Shown: piece after piece, positions 1 through 7,634 of the stretch
Layout: each line of letters starts with the position of its first letter
Numbering within the stretch: position 1 is the first letter of the stretch
Origin: Xanthocytophaga agilis
Lineage (GTDB): Bacteria; Bacteroidota; Bacteroidia; Cytophagales; 172606-1
Reading direction: 5' to 3'
Assembly: GCF_030068605.1 (NCBI RefSeq)
Contig: NZ_JASJOU010000019.1
Location: 124,001 to 188,000 of the forward strand
DNA: 64,000 bases
Translations under genes and position numbers: made by a program
The notes under the pieces: generated by a model
Databases searched by the model: none
Seen by the model: only the letters and a program-made list of their open reading frames with translations
Told to the model about the DNA's origin: nothing

Positions 1-411
1 GATCGTTTTTTTAATGGCAGTAAACGTTTCCAGGGCATAGAGGCAGGAATTTCTTTGCCCTTGTGGTTTCGTCCGTTTCGGGCAAGAACACAAGCGGCAT
101 CTCTTAGTGAAAAAATTGCTCAAACTCAGGTACAATACTATCAGAAAGTCATCGGACAGCAATGGCAACAGGCAATCCAGGAATATACCAAGTATCTGAA
201 AAGTCTGGAATACTATGAAAAAACAGCTTTGCTTACTGCAAAACTCATTCTGGAAAATGCTCAAAAAGCATATCGGGCTGGCGAAATAGGCTATCTCGAA
301 TATAGCCAGGGTCTGAACCGATCATTAATGATTCGTATGCAATACCTGGAAACGTTACACCGCTTCAATCAAGCTGTTATACAAATTGAATTCCTTGCTG
401 GACAAAAATAA
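1..411 (+). CDS. TolC-like C-terminal end of a heavy-metal efflux protein (partial)
   Basis: The frame is open from the window edge to the TAA at 409-411, so the gene starts upstream. The visible 136 residues are one TolC-type repeat: a short beta segment with G-I-E-A-G-I-S-L-P-L-W-F, followed by two long amphipathic helices rich in Gln, Tyr and Leu, as in outer-membrane factors (CusC/CzcC). In Bacteroidota such a domain is often fused to the C-terminus of CzcA/CusA RND pumps, so this may be either a separate outer-membrane channel or the tail of a fused pump. The RND adaptor gene follows after 26 bases on the same strand, which supports a metal-efflux operon. The true start and the fusion question cannot be settled from this window. 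Confidence 0.8.
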   Translation, partial: DRFFNGSKRFQGIEAGISLPLWFRPFRARTQAASLSEKIAQTQVQYYQKVIGQQWQQAIQEYTKYLKSLEYYEKTALLTAKLILENAQKAYRAGEIGYLEYSQGLNRSLMIRMQYLETLHRFNQAVIQIEFLAGQK

Positions 412-437
412 TCACCTTCTAACTGACACTATAGTTT

Positions 438-1646
438 ATGTATATATATTCTTTCACATTGTTCTTAAATAGATATCATTGTTATCTATCCAGAGTAACC
501 AAAGTAGTTAGCCTTTTTCTTTTGCTTTGTATTTTCGGATGTAGTAATAAAACCGAACCAGTTTCCGAAGAAACACCAAGTGCGGATAGTACAGATGAGA
601 ATGTGGTTTTCCTGACAAATCTTCAATACCAAACCGCTGGTATTCAACTAGGCTCTATAACCATGCGTAACATCAGTGGTACACTCAAAGTTAATGGTAT
701 GCTGGATGTTCCTCCACAAAATCTGGTTAGCATCTCACCACCCATGGGAGGATTTCTGAAAAGTACCCCTCTATTGCAGGGAATGCAGGTAAAAAAGGGA
801 CAGGCCATTGCTGTGATTGAGAACCTGGATTTTATACAATTACAACAGGAATACCTGGATACGAAGAGCCAACTGGAGTTTCAGGAAGCAGAATACCAAC
901 GTCAGCAGGAATTAAGCAAAGAAAATGTCAATGCACTAAAAACGCTACAACAGACCAAAGCACAATACCAGAGTACACTGGCTCGCTTTAAAGGATTACA
1001 GGCCAAACTGCGGTTTATTCATTTGAATCCGGAAAATGTAGGCAAAGGGTCTATTCAAAGTACTATCTCGTTACACTCTCCTATCAATGGCTTTGTCACA
1101 CAGGTTCATGGTAATTTGGGGGCTTATATCAATGCTACAGATGTTCTGTTTAAAATTGTTGACCCTGAACATCTTCATGCCGAATTGACTATTTTCGAGA
1201 AAGACATTCCCAGTATCAAGATTGGGCAGAAAGTACGGTTTGTACTGGCCAATGAGACAAAAGAACGAACAGCTACTGTTTATCTGATCCGAAAAGAGAT
1301 TGCTGAAGATCGAAGCATTGGTGTACACTGCCATCTGGACCAGGAAGACGACAATTTATTTCCGGGCACTTATCTTTCCGGCTGGCTGGAAACCAGCGCA
1401 TTGGCAGTTCCTACCTTACCTGAAGAGTCAGTGATTTTGTCAGGAGAGAAAAAGTATATCTTTATATTGAAGAAAAGGACCCAAGAAGGCGTATACTTTG
1501 AACGCAAGGAAATCCAGACTGGCAATACCGAACTATCCTATAGTGAAATCAAATCGATGACCTCTGCCGACTCTCCCAATGCTATTGTAGTAAAAGGAGC
1601 ATATGATTTATGGGCTGCCATGACTAATACAGAGGAAGAAGAATAA
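438..1646 (+). CDS. Efflux RND transporter periplasmic adaptor lipoprotein (CusB/CzcB, HlyD type)
   Basis: 402-residue membrane-fusion protein that would link an inner-membrane RND pump to the outer-membrane channel. A hydrophobic segment ends in a lipobox with Cys35, so it is probably a lipoprotein. Residues about 90-135 form the first lipoyl half (P-P-M-G-G then V-K-K-G-Q), about 135-195 a Gln/Glu-rich coiled-coil hairpin, about 210-245 the second lipoyl half (S-P-I-N-G-F-V), and the rest beta-barrel and membrane-proximal domains. No His/Met-rich metal-binding tail is seen. It lies 26 bases after the TolC-like end and is the last gene of that operon. The substrate is probably a divalent metal by family (inference). 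Confidence 0.88.
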   Translation: MYIYSFTLFLNRYHCYLSRVTKVVSLFLLLCIFGCSNKTEPVSEETPSADSTDENVVFLTNLQYQTAGIQLGSITMRNISGTLKVNGMLDVPPQNLVSISPPMGGFLKSTPLLQGMQVKKGQAIAVIENLDFIQLQQEYLDTKSQLEFQEAEYQRQQELSKENVNALKTLQQTKAQYQSTLARFKGLQAKLRFIHLNPENVGKGSIQSTISLHSPINGFVTQVHGNLGAYINATDVLFKIVDPEHLHAELTIFEKDIPSIKIGQKVRFVLANETKERTATVYLIRKEIAEDRSIGVHCHLDQEDDNLFPGTYLSGWLETSALAVPTLPEESVILSGEKKYIFILKKRTQEGVYFERKEIQTGNTELSYSEIKSMTSADSPNAIVVKGAYDLWAAMTNTEEEE

Positions 1647-1979
1647 AAGAGAGTACAGTCATAACTTTACAGTGCGCATAGTTATAGGTAAATAAGTATT
1701 TTACCCGAACTATGCGCATTATTTTTTTGCGGTGAATTGTGACCAAACACAAAACTTGCGGTTTGTTCTATGCAAAAAACTTTTCTGCGGTTTATTCAAC
1801 ACATCAGCAAATTTGAAGTAAACTCCAGGCAAAATTGTTTTTGCCCAAACAAACCAGAGAAGCTCTTCAATAGGTTGCATACGTTGAACTCAACGCATCA
1901 AACTGTTTTAAACTACACTATGCTCAACTAACAGATAAGCAAAACTGTACAATGGAAAATATACCGGATGAAAATGCTT
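1647..1979. other. Convergent intergenic region with repeated motifs
   Basis: 333 bases between the stops of the adaptor gene (+) and the truC-like gene (-). It carries a terminator-like hairpin (1673-1718) and, read on the minus strand, degenerate copies of a TGCGCATAGTTC / TTCACCGCAA motif (for example around 1728-1741, 1755-1764 and 1785-1790). The same motif family recurs at 54796-55042. No credible gene is seen. Confidence 0.6.
1673..1718. terminator. Terminator-like hairpin built from TGCGCATAGTT arms
   Basis: TGCGCATAGTT at 1673-1683 is matched by AACTATGCGCA at 1708-1718, with an inner GGTAAA/TTTACC pairing. The right arm is followed by a T-rich run to 1728. It lies 26 bases after the stop of the efflux adaptor gene. 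The arms are also members of the repeat family seen at 54.8-55.05 kb. Confidence 0.6.
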
Positions 1980-2729
1980 TTACTCTGGTAAGATATTTTC
2001 TAATGCGGCCTTCCAGCCAAGCTTTGCAACAACGTCTGAAAATGAGGCATCCAAAGGTGCAGTGATGGCTAGTGACTGCCCTGTAACCGGATGGATAAAT
2101 TCCATTTTTACAGCATGTAATAAGAGCCGATGGCAATCAAACTGCTGGCGAAAGAAAACATTGTGTTTCCCATCGCCATGAGTGGTATCTCCTACTACAT
2201 GATGGAAGATATGTTTCATATGCCGCCGGATTTGTCGGTTTCGTCCGGTTAATGGTCTCACCTGAATCAGCGAATAACGTGTGGTCGGGTGTTTAGCAAC
2301 CTGAAAGGGCAGTTCCACTGTTGCCAACCGTTTGTATTCTGTAATGGCACTTTGTGCAGGAGCATCTTTCACAGCCTGCTGGTCAGTCATCTTATCCCAC
2401 ATTTTGGTTAAGGGATAATCTATGACTTCCTCTTCTGCTGTATATCCTCTTACCACCACCAGATAGGTCTTGATTGTCTGTTTGTCTTCAATAGCTTTAC
2501 TCATCTCACGGGCAGTATCCCTGTTCAGAGCAAATAACAGCACCCCTGAGGTAGGTTTATCCAATCTGTGCAATAAATAAATACGTTTTTTTAACTGCTT
2601 GCGAAGCACCTGTTGTGCATTAACCAATTCATACTTATCCATCTCACTTTTATGAACCAGCATGCCCGCAGGTTTATTTACAGCCACTAACCACTCGTCC
2701 TGATAAAGAATTTCCAATGAATCTGCCAC
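1980..2729 (-). CDS. truC: RluA-family pseudouridine synthase, TruC-like
   Basis: 249 residues, the usual length of TruC (tRNA pseudouridine-65 synthase). The RluA-family active-site motif H-R-L-D-K-P-T-S-G is at residues 54-62, with Asp57 the expected catalytic aspartate. The N-terminal part has the V-A-V-N-K-P-A-G strand typical of the fold, and R-P-L-T-G-R-N-R-Q-I-R-R-H is the second conserved RluA motif. There is no S4 domain, which fits TruC better than RluC or RluD. It converges on the efflux operon and is transcribed away from the NUDIX regulator upstream. The exact RNA target is inferred from family resemblance. Confidence 0.85.
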   Translation of the reverse strand: MADSLEILYQDEWLVAVNKPAGMLVHKSEMDKYELVNAQQVLRKQLKKRIYLLHRLDKPTSGVLLFALNRDTAREMSKAIEDKQTIKTYLVVVRGYTAEEEVIDYPLTKMWDKMTDQQAVKDAPAQSAITEYKRLATVELPFQVAKHPTTRYSLIQVRPLTGRNRQIRRHMKHIFHHVVGDTTHGDGKHNVFFRQQFDCHRLLLHAVKMEFIHPVTGQSLAITAPLDASFSDVVAKLGWKAALENILPE

Positions 2730-2787
2730 AAAAGAAATAAGCTTGTCTGTATAGGGACTACTATACTGATAGTAGTTTTTAGATATA

Positions 2788-3519
2788 CTAGATAAAGCTG
2801 TTGGGAATAAAATTAAGAAATGAGTTAAACTGTTTCTGATACTTTTCAGTATCTACACTATACAAGAAGGCCCCTTTTTTTGAATATCCTTTCTGCTTCT
2901 CTTTCAGCTTTACAAGTAAACTGGTAGAAAGTATCTTTCGGCTAAAGTTTCGTTTGTCAAATGAGGTAGCAAAGATCGCTTCGTATAGCTTTTGAAGTTG
3001 CGGAATGGTAAATTTTTCAGGCAACAATTCAAATCCGATAGGATGCTGGGATGCCTTATACCGTAGTTTCTCAATAGCCAGTTCAATCATAGCTTTGTGG
3101 TCAAAGAGTAAATCCAAGCCATCGAGTTGATTGAGAGAGAACCAGTGTGCATCATAAGTATGTGATATTTTTTGTTCGTAGTCAGCCACATTGATCAGAG
3201 CAAAATACGCTATTGAAACAGTTCGCTCTACCGGGTCACGTTGCGGATCTCCAAAAGTATATAACTGCTCCAGATAGATATTAGTCAAATTCGTCAACTC
3301 ATACAAAATTCGGGATGCTGCCTGTCCCAATCCTTCCCCAGGTTGTAACCACCCTCCCATCAGCGACCATGTTTCCCGATTGGCTTCTACTCCCCGCCGG
3401 ACCAACAATAATTTGAGTTCGTCCCCATCAAACCCGAAAATAATAGAATCAAGAGCTACCAGGCATCGGGTTTGATAACGGTATTCTTCCAGCATTTTGT
3501 TTTTGAGTTCTTCCTGCAT
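2788..3519 (-). CDS. NUDIX-domain transcriptional regulator (NrtR/AraR-like)
   Basis: About 243 residues from the ATG at 3517-3519. An ATG 18 codons upstream is possible, but the family homology appears to start near the chosen site. Residues about 10-150 form a NUDIX fold and about 165-235 a winged-helix-like C-terminal domain, the architecture of NrtR-type regulators of NAD or sugar metabolism. The NUDIX box is degenerate: where a hydrolase has R-E-U-x-E-E-x-G-U this protein has R-I-L-Y-E-L-T-N-L, so two acidic residues and the glycine are lost, arguing for effector binding rather than catalysis. No NAD-synthesis or pentose gene is adjacent, so the ligand and regulon are unknown. Confidence 0.8.
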   Translation of the reverse strand: MQEELKNKMLEEYRYQTRCLVALDSIIFGFDGDELKLLLVRRGVEANRETWSLMGGWLQPGEGLGQAASRILYELTNLTNIYLEQLYTFGDPQRDPVERTVSIAYFALINVADYEQKISHTYDAHWFSLNQLDGLDLLFDHKAMIELAIEKLRYKASQHPIGFELLPEKFTIPQLQKLYEAIFATSFDKRNFSRKILSTSLLVKLKEKQKGYSKKGAFLYSVDTEKYQKQFNSFLNFIPNSFI

Positions 3520-3670
3520 TGTATAGGTAAGAAAGCCTAGGTTGGATAAAGTTAGTGTAAAACAGCTTCTCAACTACAAAAGAATAGATTTCACCTAGAA
3601 AAACAAAACTATCCTGCAGGACTAATCTACGGTTATTTAAAAGTAATACTTGAATGGTATCATTTTTTAT

Positions 3671-3718
3671 ATTAATTTAATGTTAATCAAATCGATCATT
3701 AGTTAACATTAAATTAAT
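3671..3718. promoter_or_regulatory. Perfect 16-bp inverted repeat overlapping a start codon
   Basis: ATTAATTTAATGTTAA at 3671-3686 is matched exactly in inverted orientation by TTAACATTAAATTAAT at 3703-3718, with a 16-base spacer that contains ATCGAT. The right arm covers the first two bases of the ATG at 3717. It could be an operator for a dimeric regulator, or an mRNA hairpin hiding the start codon. Confidence 0.65.
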
Positions 3719-4076
3719 GAACACTTCCAACATAACACCCGACTCACACGATGCGAAACAATTAACTGTGATTGATGGCACGTGTTATATATGGCATAAG
3801 AACGCCTGGAAGAAATATGACAAGTATCGTATAAAGCATCGTCGCAAAAAATTTGTTCGATTAGTCAAACGACTGGTGAGTGGTCCCATTGCAGGTATGG
3901 CAATGGGTATTCTGACGTATCGTCTTTTACAGGTACAGCTATTTGTGGCGATTTCTATAGCTTTGACCATTGCAGCGGTGGGGTTATATCTACGGTTCCG
4001 CTATGTGAAGTATGTGTATCTTGGCTTTATAGTGACATTATATTTATTTCTTTTTCTACGGGTTCTTCTTCGTTGA
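3717..4076 (+). CDS. Small membrane protein of unknown function
   Basis: 119 residues. The N-terminal half is polar and ends in a strongly basic stretch (H-R-R-K-K-F-V-R-L-V-K-R). The C-terminal half has about three closely spaced hydrophobic segments (residues about 56-72, 74-92 and 97-117). No family is recognised. The reading frame is not overlapped by a better gene and is followed by a clear terminator. Its most notable feature is the perfect inverted repeat that runs into the start codon, suggesting tight control of expression. Confidence 0.6.
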   Translation: MNTSNITPDSHDAKQLTVIDGTCYIWHKNAWKKYDKYRIKHRRKKFVRLVKRLVSGPIAGMAMGILTYRLLQVQLFVAISIALTIAAVGLYLRFRYVKYVYLGFIVTLYLFLFLRVLLR

Positions 4077-4122
4077 AGATCCACTTACAAAGTATCGACC
4101 TTTCCTACAACGCTTCATATAC

Positions 4123-4158
4123 ACAAAAGTCCTTTCCGTTTCCAGAAAGGACTTTTGT
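4123..4158. terminator. Bidirectional intrinsic terminator
   Basis: ACAAAAGTCCTTTC (4123-4136) pairs with GAAAGGACTTTTGT (4145-4158), leaving an 8-base loop, with A/T runs on both sides. It lies between the convergent membrane-protein gene and the OmpA-family gene and can serve both. Confidence 0.85.
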
Positions 4159-4187
4159 ATTTTACAGACTAACGTCCTGATTATTTT

Positions 4188-5084
4188 TTAATAATGGTAA
4201 ATCATTTCTACACGACGGTTTTTCGCACGACCAGCGTCTGTATCGTTGGTATCTTTTGGACGAGCTTCACCGAAACCATCTGTTGTAATCCGGGCAGCAT
4301 CAATACCTTTTTCAGCCAGATAACGTTTTACTGACTCTGCACGACGACGTGATAGATCCAGGTTTGCTTCATCTTCACCTACATTGTCGGTATGCCCTTC
4401 CAGGTGCAACAGGGAATTAGGATTCTGCTGCATGATGCCAGCCAGTTCATTCAAGGTAGCAAAAGAAGAAGGTTTGATTACATCTTTGTTTGTCTCAAAC
4501 AACAGATTGTCAAATGCGCGTTTTAAGGCTTCTTTTTCCTCTTTCTTGATTTCAGGACAACCATGATTAGCAATAATGCCTGGTACATCCGGACACACAT
4601 CATCTGCGTCATAGATACCGTCACCATCCTTATCTTTCTTCACAATCGGACAACCCAGGTTATGAGGATCTCCAGGCACGTCCGGACATTTATCTACGTT
4701 GTCAGTTACTTTATCATTATCACGGTCACCCCATGGACAGCCATGATTTTCTTTAGGTCCGGGAATCGTATCGCAATTATCTTCATAGTCGTATACTCCA
4801 TCAAAGTCAATATCTGGAGGACAGCCAAAAGGAGTTACTTTCTCTCCTATCGGTGTATGAGGACATTTATCCCGGTAGTTAGGCACACCGTCCTTGTCAT
4901 CATCATAGGAATAGTACGGGGAAACATAAGGTTTCACCTCCTTTTTTCCTTTTTTAGTTTCAGTCTTTTTACCAGACATTGCATCTGCCGACTCATTGGT
5001 TGCCGACGAAGCAGTCCCCTGAGCAAATGCTCCATAGCCAGCTAAAAAAATCAGGCTGGTTGTGAGTAAAGTTGTAAAACGCAT
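4188..5084 (-). CDS. OmpA-family outer-membrane protein with thrombospondin type 3 repeats
   Basis: 298 residues from the ATG at 5082-5084. The frame is open 92 codons further upstream, but only this start gives a signal peptide (residues 1-21, ending A-F-A-Q). Residues about 58-178 hold acidic calcium-binding TSP3 repeats (D-x-D-x-D-G motifs, each followed by C-P-D-V-P-G or similar). Residues about 190-298 are an OmpA C-terminal domain with G-H-T-D-N-V-G (230-236) and N-R-R-V-E (289-293), which binds peptidoglycan. There is no beta-barrel, so it is probably a periplasmic or lipid-associated tether between envelope layers. It is transcribed alone, with a shared terminator downstream. Confidence 0.9.
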   Translation of the reverse strand: MRFTTLLTTSLIFLAGYGAFAQGTASSATNESADAMSGKKTETKKGKKEVKPYVSPYYSYDDDKDGVPNYRDKCPHTPIGEKVTPFGCPPDIDFDGVYDYEDNCDTIPGPKENHGCPWGDRDNDKVTDNVDKCPDVPGDPHNLGCPIVKKDKDGDGIYDADDVCPDVPGIIANHGCPEIKKEEKEALKRAFDNLLFETNKDVIKPSSFATLNELAGIMQQNPNSLLHLEGHTDNVGEDEANLDLSRRRAESVKRYLAEKGIDAARITTDGFGEARPKDTNDTDAGRAKNRRVEMIYHY

Positions 5085-5669
5085 AGATCTTATCTTATTA
5101 GTTGTGTTAAACTGTTCTTCTGTCATCACTGTATGCGTCCTACTGAAAAAAAGTAATCGACCAAACCTGCCTATTCCTTCGACGAAATGAAATATTGAGA
5201 AGATAAAAATTTGAAATAGTAAATTTAGACTATAGAAATAGGCAAACAGAGAGATGTTTTTACAAGGTATATAGTATTGGCAAATGTTTTTCCACCTTGG
5301 AATTACACCCTCTAAAATTCTCTCTAAAACATTGACACAAAGAGAAATAACTATTTCCACTCACCTCATTTAGCCTATCTTCCACTTAAATATCCAGAAT
5401 TAAAATTGCTGCAAAGCCTCAGATTTATTACATAAAAAAGGTAATCTCTAGTTTGTTACCTATACATAAGATTTATTTCTTCCAACCCGAAGCCACCTGA
5501 GAAGGTATACTTTGGGTCACACATTTTCCACTGTGAGTACCTGCCAGTGAGTAGAGAAAACACTGTTTTTTGGCAGATGCCGGCTTTTTTGTAAAGAAGT
5601 TATCTGAAATAATTTCTACATTTGCAGCACTTTTCTCATTTATACAATCATTTATTCATATATAGATTC
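5085..5669. other. Divergent intergenic region between ompA-like gene and yebC
   Basis: About 585 bases hold the two divergent promoters. Visible structure: a hairpin with CTGCCA at 5541-5546 and TGGCAG at 5571-5576 (inner AGTG/CACT), a GGTAA/TTACC pairing near 5440-5461, and a -7 box for yebC at 5617-5624. The open frame that extends the OmpA-like gene upstream of 5084 is not considered coding. No other gene is seen. Confidence 0.5.
5617..5624 (+). promoter_or_regulatory. Bacteroidota -7 promoter box for yebC
   Basis: TACATTTG matches the TAnnTTTG consensus of the Bacteroidota housekeeping sigma factor, 45 bases before the chosen yebC start at 5670. No strong -33 TTG box is visible at the usual distance. 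Confidence 0.5.
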
Positions 5670-6386
5670 ATGGGACGCGCATTTGAATTCCGTAAAGCCC
5701 GCAAAATGAAACGCTGGGGCATGATGGCTAAAACTTTTACCAGAATTGGAAAAGATATTGTTATGGCTGTAAAATCCGGAGGTGCTGACCCTACCACCAA
5801 TTCACGGTTACGGGCTATTATGCAGAATGCCAAAGCCGTAAACATGCCTAAAGACAATGTAGAAAGAGCAATTAAACGGGCTTCCTCAAAAGATGAGGCT
5901 GACTACAAAGAGATGGTATATGAAGGATATGCGCCACATGGTGTAGCCATTCTGGTAGAATGTACTACAGACAACCCTACACGCACTGTAGCAAACGTAC
6001 GTAGTTACTTTAACAAAACTGGTGGTAGCCTGGGTACATCGGGTATGCTGGACTTTATTTTTGAACGTAAAAGTATCTTCAAAATCGCGGCTGACCCTAA
6101 AATCGACATTGAAGAACTGGAACTGGAACTGATTGACTTCGGTGCAGATGAAATATTTCTGGATGAAGAAGCCGGTTTGATTAACGTCTATGGTGAATTT
6201 ACTGCCTTTGGTGCGTTACAAAAGCATCTTGAAGAAAAAGGTTATGAACTAAAAGGAGCAGATTTTGAACGCATTCCGAATGATACCAAGCAACTCACAG
6301 AAGAGCAGGTAGCAGATGTTGAAAAACTGATCGAAAAGCTGGAAGAAGATGATGATGTACAGAATGTATATCACAATATGGGATAG
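5670..6386 (+). CDS. yebC: YebC/PmpR-family DNA-binding or translation-associated regulator
   Basis: 238 residues, the standard length. The ATG at 5670 gives the family N-terminus M-G-R-A-F-E-F-R-K; the open frame 16 codons upstream is discarded because it would contain the -7 box. Family signatures include K-R-W-G-M-M-A-K-x-F-T, the A-x-x-x-N-M-P-K-D-N-V-E-R-A-I-K segment (about 55-70), Y-E-G-Y-A-P-H-G-V-A and an acidic C-terminal domain. Members have been described as transcription factors (PmpR) and, more recently for YebC, as factors easing translation of proline-rich stretches; which role applies here is not visible. Single-gene unit with its own terminator. Confidence 0.93.
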   Translation: MGRAFEFRKARKMKRWGMMAKTFTRIGKDIVMAVKSGGADPTTNSRLRAIMQNAKAVNMPKDNVERAIKRASSKDEADYKEMVYEGYAPHGVAILVECTTDNPTRTVANVRSYFNKTGGSLGTSGMLDFIFERKSIFKIAADPKIDIEELELELIDFGADEIFLDEEAGLINVYGEFTAFGALQKHLEEKGYELKGADFERIPNDTKQLTEEQVADVEKLIEKLEEDDDVQNVYHNMG

Positions 6387-6412
6387 TACTTACTCACACA
6401 GTCAGATATAGA

Positions 6413-6447
6413 AAAACCGGAACGTTGGATATAAACGTTCCGGTTTT
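6413..6447. terminator. Bidirectional intrinsic terminator after yebC
   Basis: AAAACCGGAACGTT (6413-6426) and AACGTTCCGGTTTT (6434-6447) form a 14-bp perfect stem with a 7-base loop, followed by ATTTTA. It lies between the convergent yebC and aldo/keto reductase genes. Confidence 0.9.
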
Positions 6448-6477
6448 ATTTTAATACATATTAATCTTAAGTTATCC

Positions 6478-7497
6478 TTATATCTTCCGGTCTGCACCTG
6501 TTCGGTCTAGCATCCAGCCAGGGTATTCAGGAGACAGCCTACTTACTTCGTCCAGTTTTTGGAGTTCGTCCGCACTAAACTGCACATTACCAGATGCAAT
6601 ATTGTCATTCAGTTGATCCAATGTCTTTGCACCTATAATCACAGAAGTGACTACTGGCTGATGTAGCAACCATGCCAAGCTAAGTTGTGCTACAGATACT
6701 CCTTTCTCTTTCGCCATAGGATGCAGTACATCTAATATGTCATAAGCTTTGTCTTTATTAACAGGTGGAAAGTCGAATGTTGCCCGACGTGAGCCTTCTG
6801 CACCTTCTATAGTACGACCATATTTGCCACTTAGCAGTCCACCTGCTAATGGACTCCATACCATTAAGCCTACCTTCTGATCCAGAAGCAATGGCACAAT
6901 TTCCCGTTCCAGATCTCGTCCGGCAATGGTGTAATACGCTTGAAGAGACACAAACTTTGCAAGTCCTTTGTACTCAGAGATAGAAAGAGCCTTCATTAGT
7001 TGCCAGGCAGCAACATTGCTGCATCCGATATAGCGCACTTTGCCACTTTGCACAAGTGAATCCAGTGCCCGCAAGGTTTCTTCTAAAGGTGTCATCGGAT
7101 CATAGGAATGAATCTGATACAGATCTATATAGTCCACATTAAGCCGTTTCAAACTTGCTTCTACCTGTTCCATGATATGTTTACGGGTAAGGCCAATCTG
7201 ATTGGGCAAGCTTCCCATCTTCCCTCTCACCTTTGTCGCAATCACTAACTCATCTCTGTTCAGGCCCAGTTCCCGAATGGCCTTTCCTGTCATCTCTTCG
7301 GATACTCCTTCGGAGTAGACATTGGCCGTGTCAATAAAGTTGATACCTGCCTCTACCGATTGTTTGACTAAATCATTTACCATCTTCTGATCCAGTTGTC
7401 CAATCACATTCCAGAATCCTTTTCCACCAAAAGTCATTGTACCTAAACAAAGATCCGAAACCAGAAGTCCGGTATTACCTAGCATTTTGTACTTCAT
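6478..7497 (-). CDS. Aldo/keto reductase
   Basis: 339 residues, NADPH-dependent oxidoreductase of the AKR (TIM barrel) family. The catalytic tetrad is visible: Asp56 and Tyr61 in D-T-A-N-V-Y, Lys89 in A-T-K-V, and His130 in Q-I-H-S-Y-D. The R-Y-I-G-C-S-N and W-S-P-L-A-G-G-L-L-S-G-K-Y segments are typical of the family, and I-I-G-A-K-T-L-D-Q-L-N-D-N matches the cofactor-binding end. The physiological substrate is unknown. It lies 137 bases downstream of an AraC regulator in the same direction, which may control it; a similar AraC plus reductase pair occurs at 26789-28478. Confidence 0.92.
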   Translation of the reverse strand: MKYKMLGNTGLLVSDLCLGTMTFGGKGFWNVIGQLDQKMVNDLVKQSVEAGINFIDTANVYSEGVSEEMTGKAIRELGLNRDELVIATKVRGKMGSLPNQIGLTRKHIMEQVEASLKRLNVDYIDLYQIHSYDPMTPLEETLRALDSLVQSGKVRYIGCSNVAAWQLMKALSISEYKGLAKFVSLQAYYTIAGRDLEREIVPLLLDQKVGLMVWSPLAGGLLSGKYGRTIEGAEGSRRATFDFPPVNKDKAYDILDVLHPMAKEKGVSVAQLSLAWLLHQPVVTSVIIGAKTLDQLNDNIASGNVQFSADELQKLDEVSRLSPEYPGWMLDRTGADRKI

Positions 7498-7634
7498 ATG
7501 TATCTATTGGTTTGTGTGATAAAAATTACTGCTTCTGATCAATTTATTTCACGAAAACAGCCTGCACAAAGGTATAAGCAGGTCAATAGATCAGGCTAAC
7601 GATTTTCAAAGGAAAAAGTATACTTTTCAAACAA

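Noticed and set aside
4563-5045. 160-codon plus-strand open frame
   Set aside because: It is antisense to the TSP3 repeats of the OmpA-family gene; its Ile/Val-rich product mirrors the Asp-rich repeats and shows no signal or domain.
5085-5360. N-terminal extension of the OmpA-family gene
   Set aside because: The 92 extra codons lack a signal peptide and would bury the real one; the ATG at 5084 fits export.
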